From Halocafeteria seosinensis (lineage: Eukaryota > Sar > Bigyra > Bicosoecida): a stretch of DNA of 15,627 nt. The stretch lies in the NCBI GenBank assembly GCA_001687465.1, contig LVLI01000165.1, positions 64,001 through 79,627 of the forward strand. The letters run 5' to 3'. Below the pieces are notes generated by a model. It saw only the letters and a list, made by a program, of their open reading frames with translations. It was not told where the DNA came from and ran no database searches. Of this stretch, positions 9,481 to 15,627 are shown piece after piece. The translations under genes and the position numbers were made by a program. Each line of letters starts with the position of its first letter. Position 1 is the stretch's first letter.

Positions 9481-11054
9481 CTCTAAGTATGGGCATTACA
9501 ATAAACTCATTACCCTCATTTTGTTCACAAATGTTGCCAGCTACTTGGCAAGCTGTAGTGTATGTGGTGGTCGGTGTCACGAAACCAATACTGAGACGAC
9601 TCTCCTTCTCATCAAATGTATGGTTGACGACTGTCACCGACAATGCCTTATTACAGTGCTGGACTCCACAGCTATGCTCAAGGCCTTCCTTGGCCAGTTC
9701 CACTGTACGGTTCTTCAGGGCATCAATCCGATCCTTCGAACAATTCGTCCAAGATACTCGAACAAAAAATTCACTAGTTATTGACTCCTCCATAGCTCCT
9801 GCAGATCCTCTTGGGGATTCGATCGTAACAGGGTTCGACGGTGCCCAACCCATTGAGCACTGAATAACATCAGCAACTACACTATTAGACGTTGGCCATC
9901 TACCAGCCCCCGGGCCAGTCAGAGCCGTACTGCCCAAATACCTACTATCTATCTTTATCATATTTTGAACACCCTGGACGGCTGCTAGTGGGTGTGATTT
10001 CTCCACCACGGTGGGAGCCACGTACACAGATATTTTGTCGGACGGCTCCAGTGCAAAAATACTTTCGTCATTAAAGTTGCTAGCATCATCGTCAACATCA
10101 GGAAAGGAGTTTGGCCGCTCTGCTACAGCGACTAGCCTGACCGTCGCTGACCCCAGACTAGTAAATCCTTCCGAGAGAATTTTGAAATCATCAGCTCCTA
10201 CGGAAGTGATTCCAATTGTTGGAACCGAATGTTGCACATCTGGAACCGTTTTCCCGAATGCAAGTTTGGCAAGGATTACGATCTTGGCGCGAGCGTCAAA
10301 TCCTTCTACGTCTGCCGTGGGGTCAGCTTCCGCATAACCCTTTTCCTGCGCTTCTTTGACGAGAGCCTCACATGAGACTTCGCCCGCGTAAGTGGGGTCA
10401 TTGAGCCGCTTCTCCATTTCGGTCAAAATATAATTAGTCGTCCCGTTCAGAATACCAGAAACTCGATGAATAACATCTAACTGAACAGAGTGTTGCATAG
10501 CACGAATTACAGGGACACCTCCTGCCACTGCTGCCTCGAAACAGAACCGTGGGGACGTCAACTCCTTCTCCTGAACCCTCGTCCGAAACTCGTGGAGTAG
10601 TTCATCCATGTGTTCAGCAACTAGGACTTTATTCGCCGTCACCACGTCTTTGTTTCGGCGAGCCGCTTCCAGTACAACTTCCTTCGCTTCTTCTGTTCCC
10701 CCCATCGCCTCAATAACGATACTGATGTCGTTGTCGTTTAGTATTTCGTAGATGTCGTCCGTAAACTTTGCTTCTTGTGAAGGGTCATCTCCCGCAATTC
10801 CCACTGTCGTAAAGTCTCTCTTTTTATGAGGATTCCGACAGCATATCGTTTTCACCCGTAGATCAATCCCCAGCGCGTGGCATCGTGCTCTCTGAGCTCG
10901 CAGCTGGCCAATGACACCTGCATACAGGAGCCTTAAGAGCTTACAGAACACCAGTTGTTCTTTGAAAAAAAGACGGTTAGAGCTTACCTCCTGCCACAAC
11001 ACCGGCTCCGTAGAGCCCAATGTATTTTACTGTATACTGCTTCTTGTCACTCAT
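9476..11054 (-). CDS. HOM6: Homoserine dehydrogenase, monofunctional, two exons
   Basis: Exon 1 is 11054-10988 and exon 2 is 10917-9476, with a 70-nt GTAAGC...TGCAG intron; 502 residues. It catalyses NAD(P)-dependent interconversion of aspartate semialdehyde and homoserine on the path to threonine and methionine. The splice rebuilds the nucleotide-binding loop IGLYGAGVVAGGVIGQL (12-28). VVTANK ends at Lys119. The substrate block GILNGTTNYIL is 177-187, and GYAEADPTADVEGFDARAK (216-234) holds Asp230 and Lys234, equivalent to the catalytic Asp/Lys pair of yeast Hom6. GPGAGRWPTSNSVVADV is 357-373. The C-terminal 90 residues have the place and rough look of an ACT-like regulatory part, but I see no clear PG motif. 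No aspartate kinase is fused. The first exon starts directly at the Rossmann strand, so no plastid or mitochondrial targeting peptide is evident. Confidence 0.95.
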
Positions 11055-11856
11055 TCCTTCTCTGGTTCAACTAGCTTCTATCAAAGGACAAACTACCAAC
11101 CCAGCTGTGTGTGTACGAAGCAGCAATTTTTTGACCAATGAATAAGTTGAAGTTTTGGTGAAGTCTAAACACTCAATGTTGGCTACAGGGCAATAGCGGT
11201 GTCGGACAATGTATTTGTCTACTCTGAAAAAGTTTTAGTTACTTTCTCTTCTTGAGTGGTGCTGTAGCGTTACTACCAGGGTATGCTTGCCTTAAACAAG
11301 TTAAGTCAACTCACAACTGCCGACACACAACTTCACAAAAGTACTTCGAAGTTCTAACATGACAAATTGACGTAGTTGTATCATACATATGTTCAACCCT
11401 CAATCTATTGTTAGTGACTTACTCTATTTCCATCGCTGAAGGATACTGATCCTTCTCAGTCTTGGAAATAGGGGCCCCATGCATTCCATTGGTGGAGTCA
11501 AGCCAACCTAGCCCAGCAAGGTCGCTTAAATGAAGCCAAATGCGGCTAGCACTACCCAGTTTCCCGGATTCTTGGTGTGAATGGCTTCCAACGAAGCCAA
11601 TGTTATTGGCAATACAGTTGTGGAATCACACATGGAGCTAATACAACTGTGATAGATGGATCATATTTGTGGTTGAAATGGTTGACTCCGCCCGAAGCAG
11701 TCACAAACGATGGTGGATCACATGAATGGCGAAGCCCAGTGCCGCAAGGACAATCTCATCCCGCTCTTCGAGAGGGCACGGACTGAATGGTTCCACCTTA
11801 AGAACCTCCCAATGGTGAGGAGCGCAGAGATTAGATTCACAAGTTGACGCCCGTGA
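11055..11856. other. Intergenic stretch upstream of homoserine dehydrogenase
   Basis: No recognised gene. The part next to 11054 should carry the homoserine dehydrogenase 5' UTR and promoter. On the minus strand an open stretch of about 66 codons (11622-11423) ends at a GTAAGT donor. An acceptor with a pyrimidine tract, CTTTTTCAG, sits at 11224, so a 199-nt intron in an extended 5' leader is possible. The end near 11850 may belong to the decayed retroelement. A short CAACTGT/ACAGTTG inverted pair occurs near 11615-11650. Confidence 0.35.
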
Positions 11857-12486
11857 TTCATACGCAGGGCTTCAAACTCGGCTGCCGACCGCTTGGCTAA
11901 GACCGCGTCGAACAACCCAATGGGTAATGGTTCCTCTTGCTTAGACTGGCCGCCTAGAACCACGCACACGGTAGATGATGTCGAGAGGTTTATCGACTTC
12001 AGGCTCCACGACAAGCGGATCCTCGTCCACTGGAAGGGCTACCCAGAGGCAGCACGGACGTGGGAACCGATTTCGTGGCTTCAGAAAGACCTTCGCAGCC
12101 GCACCTTCTTCGACCTCGAGCAGGAGATGTACTTCAATCTGGGCTATGTTGACGAATCTGAGGTGGACGGAACTCCTGCCGAGCCACCTCCCGCGTCAGG
12201 TGGTGGCTTGTCATTGGTCACAACTGTTGCGTCTAGACCAACACTTACTCCTGCCTGCGCTGCTGCAACCGGTCCTGGCGTCGGCGTCGCTGTGGCAGGC
12301 TCAGGTTCTTCACCTGCCAGACTGAGCCTTGACGGTACCCCTGACATCGTGGGCGCAGGCATGGCTCCTCCTCCGATGCCTCCTGAGCAAAGCCAGTGTT
12401 GTGTTCCCTCACGGCTCATGTCAGCAAGGCTGCAGGAACAGCGGGCCCGTCGCTGCTTAACACGGGCGCATACCGCTCCTCGTTAA
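11857..12486 (+). mobile_element. Chromodomain-bearing frame, probable Ty3/gypsy integrase C-terminal remnant
   Basis: The frame is open from 11857, with the first ATG at 11920 and a stop at 12484-12486. A chromodomain-like block is encoded at about 11971-12092: DDVERFIDFRL, ILVHWKGYPE, RTWEPISWLQKDL. WKGY and TWEP are the classic chromodomain core; the first aromatic-cage position appears to be Asp, not Tyr. Chromodomains at the end of Ty3/gypsy integrases guide insertion to marked chromatin. The block is followed by a Pro/Ala/Gly/Ser-rich tail to the stop. No integrase core, reverse transcriptase or LTR was recognised in the flanks, so only a 3' fragment seems to remain. A small host chromodomain gene is the alternative. 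Its stop overlaps the stop of the minus-strand gene at 12483. Confidence 0.5.
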
Positions 12487-13176
12487 GAGGATGCGGTCAA
12501 TTCCCCGGCCGGTGGGCTATCTGTCACATTTGTGTGTGTGTGCCATAACTTATACACTCTACTACTACTTGAACTTGCACCCGCGCCACCTGCAAACAAG
12601 TGAAGATACAATTTAAGTTGGTTGAAAATTTCTCACTACGATGTTCCCACTTACCAGCTCCCTGCTTTTGCAACCACGCATACAGGGCCCCTCCGATTTC
12701 TTCTATAACGTCCATCTCGTCTTCAACGTCCTCGCCATCGACAACGGCCTGGTGGTGGTTCTTACTCATTCTATTTCTACACACAGCCTTGAGATCGTCT
12801 TTGCTATCAAAAGGGTGTTCGCTTCCCCTAATTTTCTCCGTGAAGTTATTGTACCATTTACGAGACACCATCAAATATTTATTCTTGATGTAATCGTCCA
12901 ACCATTCGAGTAGCTGTTTTTTAGGCTAGAAGACGCAGGTTGATCGGAAGGCGGAGGTTGCCAGCGAGAATACTCTGACCCCTCTCCGTCGGAAGAAACA
13001 ACGTTTTCTTGTGGTTCCTCTCCGCCTTTTCTCCGTTGTTGGTTAGCAGGAGCAGGCGCTTCTTCCCTGTCCCTCTTTCTGTGACGAGCACCAGCGTGAT
13101 TGCCACGAGCAGTTTTATCAGTAGACCTCGGGTTCCCCTGGCTAGGTTGTTCACCTACTTTCGAATTATCCTCCAT
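12483..13176 (-). CDS. Unrecognised charged protein in two frames meeting at A AAA AAC
   Basis: I do not recognise the family. Frame A opens at ATG 13176 and encodes a disordered, Arg/Glu/Pro/Ser-rich segment with RHRKRDREEAPAPANQQRRK. Frame B, one base back, encodes EWLDDYIKNKY, VSRKWYNNFTEKI, an acidic DGEDVEDEMDVIEEI and ALYAWLQKQGAG. A 65-nt GTAAGT...TTTGCAG intron (12590-12654) then joins a last exon, 12589-12483, with a Ser run and HTHT. The frames meet at 12922-12916, where frame A reads CTA AAA AAC. Three explanations fit: -1 ribosomal frameshifting, one A missing from a six-A run by error or mutation, or a 245-nt intron (13158-12914, GTAGGTGA...AACAG) joining in phase 0. A 5' exon (13603-13519, ATG, donor GTAAGC) could extend the N-terminus in frame through an acceptor at 13236. 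The stop overlaps that of the chromodomain frame. Confidence 0.5.
12531..12542. repeat. TG dinucleotide repeat, six units
   Basis: Six TG units on the + strand. On the minus strand they lie in the predicted last exon of the 12483-13176 gene and encode the His-Thr-His-Thr stretch, so length variation here would shift its frame. Confidence 0.8.
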
Positions 13177-13186
13177 TCTCTTGGTT

Positions 13187-13640
13187 ATGAAGCTCAAACA
13201 AGGCGGGGACTTAACGCAAGAAGCCAAGTATACTACTGCTTACAAGGTACATAATATAATACAGTACAACAGAAAAAAGGCCCTTAGAACGAACAAAACA
13301 ACGCACTTCTTTAAAGACCCACAATCGAACTGCAAAACACAATGCCAATAGACTCATAAACTACTAGTATAAGAAGCGACAGGTCCTGTCTGGTGGGACT
13401 GCGGCTCCCCTTGGAACCTTTTTGCAGCTTCGAACTTTGACGCTGTTGCAATCGACCTAGGAATACTGTACATACACATCCACTACGGTATATCAAGTTA
13501 AGTTCGTTGAGCGCTTACCGGTACTTCCTCCAACGTCCGAACGTCGAATACCGGACCAACAGACGGAACGAGTTGTGCTTGATGAGGAATGGAAACAGCA
13601 CATTGTACCCCAGTACCCGACCGGAGGGGCCGGAAAGTGA
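13187..13640 (+). other. Unresolved short exon candidates
   Basis: ATG 13187 starts 20 codons (MKLKQGGDLTQEAKYTTAYK) ending at an AAG/GTACAT donor at 13247. After an A-rich, intron-like stretch, one frame runs from 13383 to the stop at 13638-13640. It includes LSGGTAAPLGTFLQLRTL and VVLDEEWKQHIVPQYPTGG, but is broken by one TAG at 13458-13460. AATAAA lies at 13787-13792. The minus strand offers a rival reading of the same DNA: an open frame at about 13650-13498 and an ATG exon 13603-13519, both crossing a GTAAGC donor at 13518. The + start codon is only 10 bp from the minus start codon at 13176, so both readings cannot easily be right. No family recognised. Confidence 0.25.
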
Positions 13641-13653
13641 CTTTTCAAAGATA

Positions 13654-13666
13654 TGTGTGTGTGTGT
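13654..13666. repeat. TG dinucleotide microsatellite
   Basis: About six TG units plus one T, in sequence without a confirmed gene. Confidence 0.8.
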
Positions 13667-14424
13667 CCTTCACACATAAGAATTAGAATTTCAAACAAGT
13701 GGGCGTGCAGCGTGGCTACAATTGTATCTGTATCTCTAAACTCGAAGCAGCTGGTTTGTTCCCTGGCTGTACTATGAACCAGAGAAAATAAAAGAAGAAA
13801 TCATTCAAATGTACCGTGAATAAGCCATCTTTCCCCAACAAAACATTTCACGTGTGAAGAACCTCATACACGTATGTACCACTCACAAAGAGTCCGAGTG
13901 TTGGTGAGCGCAGGGGTAGGCAATGCAGGAGGGCCCCGGGGAGATCTTCGATGGCGTGAAGACCCCAACTACATTTCCACTTAGCCGGTAGGCCATAAAT
14001 AATACGTACTACATTTCATACTGTAGTGCGCCAGAAAGCTTCGATGCAATTCTCGTCACTGTCTCTTGCCACGGACTACAGTCGAAAGACACTTTTTACG
14101 TAGTTTGGAGCTGTTAATCAATAACAATAGTTGACCCAGTAGCTTTGTCTGTCTTTTATGGTGCATGGATGTAGTCGTGGTTCATTTGAATAGTCAGAGT
14201 CAGCCTCCATCAACCAACGATACCAGGGACCCGGGTACAACGCTATATGACACACTGATGACAAAATTCTGCTCCATGAGACACCAGTACTCGGATCCTA
14301 AGTATGTTTTCTCCATGAGAAGTAGCAAACAATTTTTTTTCGTCTGTGTCGTCTCGCTTTGTGTATGCCAAAGCGCGGTTGGGGGTCTTAGTGTTTTAAC
14401 TTGAAGATTTTGGGTTTGTTGTTT

Positions 14425-14446
14425 ATACAAGCGCCTCTGCTTGTAT
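14425..14446 (+). other. Stem-loop in the SNARE gene 5' flank
   Basis: ATACAAGC and GCTTGTAT form a perfect 8-bp stem around the 6-base loop GCCTCT. It ends 77 bp upstream of the SNARE ATG, so it may lie in the 5' UTR. Whether it is transcribed is unknown. Confidence 0.4.
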
Positions 14447-14523
14447 TTCGGGCCCACAGTCGATGTGGAATCGTGGAATTGTCGATTATCTGTAGTTTCT
14501 GCTGAAGAGTGGTCAATGGAATA

Positions 14524-15400
14524 ATGGCGGCGTCTCATGAGGATCGTAGTGTGCTGTATCTGGCGGTCGCGCGGCGGGATGACCGCTGTCTTTTGGCCTG
14601 TCAGACAGCTAAATTGACCGATACCAACAGTCCTTTGCTCGAAGACCCCGAATATGATTACAAGGAGAATATTCAAAAGGTCCTATCGTCTCCCGGATGG
14701 GCCTCCATCAGCTCGGATAAGCTCTCGTTGGAGGACAATCAGAGACTGTTCCATCTCATGCTGGATGAAGAGGGACGAGTTTATATCGCCATTACAAGCA
14801 AGGCCTACCCTACAAGATTGGTGTACCCCACAAGCAATGGCAAAACCAGAGGGCTACTAGGAGACCTCGTAGATGAAATTCAGCAAAAATTCTCTGACCT
14901 CTCATTGACATGCAAAACCATGGGCCTTCAAAAACAATGCAAGGCTTCGTTGACCAATCTCTTGAAGAAATACAATGACCTCAAAGCCATGGATAAATTG
15001 ACACAAGTCCAAGGGAAAGTGGATGAGGTTAAAGGGGTCGTGCGAGAGTCCGTGGACAAAGCGCTACAGAATACTGATAAAGTGGATGCACTCGATGACA
15101 AAACACGTAGGCTTGCCTTGTATCCTTTGTTTGTGGGTATTCATTGACATATTCTATGCTATCTTGCGAATTTGCAGAGCAATTGCAACAGTCTGCTCAT
15201 AAATTCCAACAAGGTGGTACGGCTTTACGAAGGAAGATGCAAATTCGATATTACAAGGTATGGTGTAGTTCTTGGAGAGCTTTATTACTTTGCACTTTTC
15301 TCACTCTCGGTGTATTTTGCAGCTAATGTGTATCTTTGGGCTTCTGATTATGGCCGTATTGGCTTACATTATTGTACCTATCATCATCGACAACACGTAA
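14524..15400 (+). CDS. Longin R-SNARE, VAMP7/VAMP72 type, three exons
   Basis: Exons are 14524-15106, 15178-15257 and 15323-15400, with introns of 71 and 65 nt (GTAGGC...TTTGCAG and GTATGG...TTTGCAG); 246 residues. R-SNAREs drive vesicle fusion by pairing with three Q-SNARE helices. Residues about 8-120 look like a longin domain (VLYLAVARRDDRCLLA, QRLFHLMLDEEGRVYIAIT). The SNARE motif is about 159-218: VQGKVDEVKGVVRESVDKAL with zero-layer Arg174, then DKVDALDDKT and, after the splice, QQLQQSAHKFQ. RRKM leads to a C-terminal membrane anchor, LMCIFGLLIMAVLAYIIVP (222-240), rebuilt by the second splice. Length and order fit VAMP7-type proteins; the anchor excludes Ykt6, while Sec22 is less likely. 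ATG 14524 has G at +4. No AATAAA was seen in the remaining 227 bases, which end in a T run. Confidence 0.92.
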
Positions 15401-15627
15401 ATTATCTTCGCGTGACTTGGTAGATTATCGAATAGGCACTTTCTTCCAGAATGCACGATATAACCCCAGAGCACTGCTGCAGAATTCACCCACATGGTAT
15501 TCATTCTCATTCATACATATATATTTCTATGTTCTCCTTAGCCATCAACTGTTCGTTCCTTTCTTCTGGGACAACAATTCGTCAGCAGGGCTTAGTCGGA
15601 GCAAGTTATCACAATGCTTTTTTTTTT

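Larger units (their letters stand above)
13641..14523. other. Intergenic stretch upstream of the SNARE gene, no gene called
   Basis: Short open frames occur on both strands; two minus-strand stretches of 50-57 codons near 14010-13850 and 13800-13643 look moderately protein-like but lack convincing splice partners. The right end should hold the SNARE promoter and 5' UTR, including the stem-loop at 14425-14446. A run of eight or more T occurs near 14333. I saw no tRNA or other structured RNA gene. Confidence 0.4.

Noticed and set aside
11694-11729. VTNDGGSHEW, reminiscent of the DGGSHF step of gypsy integrase cores
   Set aside because: It is only ten residues, with no flanking zinc-finger or other catalytic Asp/Glu context, and too close to the chromodomain for an intact integrase.
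11718-12014. 98-codon minus-strand open frame
   Set aside because: It is antisense to the chromodomain frame and starts without a convincing context.
14200-14676. 158-codon minus-strand open frame over the SNARE 5' end
   Set aside because: It is antisense to the well-supported longin start and has no family features.
1-15627. CRISPR array, bacterial operon or prophage features
   Set aside because: Spliceosomal introns and eukaryotic protein families show nuclear eukaryotic DNA, and no regularly spaced repeats were seen.

Overview
The window is nuclear DNA from a eukaryote with a compact, intron-containing genome. The best-supported introns are all GT-AG and only 60-84 nt long. Splicing them restores conserved protein blocks in four families: DUF962/Mpo1-like, CG-1, homoserine dehydrogenase and longin R-SNARE. 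Gene density, mini-introns, a Ty3/gypsy-type chromodomain fragment and a monofunctional homoserine dehydrogenase without an obvious transit peptide would fit a protist such as an oomycete-like stramenopile. Nothing here is diagnostic, so the lineage is an inference.

Layout. 1-599: no gene called. 600-1438 (+): four-exon DUF962/Mpo1-like membrane protein, stop codon embedded in AATAAA. 1514-7737 (-): two-exon gene for a 2046-residue protein that joins a CG-1 (CAMTA-type) DNA-binding domain to a C2 domain through long charged, Ser/Arg-rich linkers. It converges on the Mpo1-like gene with 75 bp between stops. 7738-8046: short divergent promoter region with a perfect 20-bp GC-rich palindrome. 8047-9423 (+): F-box protein with an FBXO7/PI31-like Pro/Gly-rich tail. 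9476-11054 (-): two-exon homoserine dehydrogenase, 52 bp from the F-box stop. 11055-11856: intergenic DNA with a weak spliced-exon candidate. 11857-12486 (+): open frame with a chromodomain, probably a decayed gypsy element end. 12483-13176 (-): unrecognised charged protein whose two frames meet at an A AAA AAC heptamer. 13187-13640: short coding-like stretches on both strands, unresolved. 13641-14523: no gene called. 14524-15400 (+): three-exon longin R-SNARE (VAMP7/VAMP72 type). The last 227 bases are its 3' flank.

The recognised genes are not an obvious pathway: lipid metabolism, transcription/signalling, ubiquitin/proteasome, amino-acid biosynthesis and membrane fusion. This looks like ordinary housekeeping sequence with one small transposon scar. 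The most novel items are the CG-1 plus C2 architecture and the possible -1 frameshift site.
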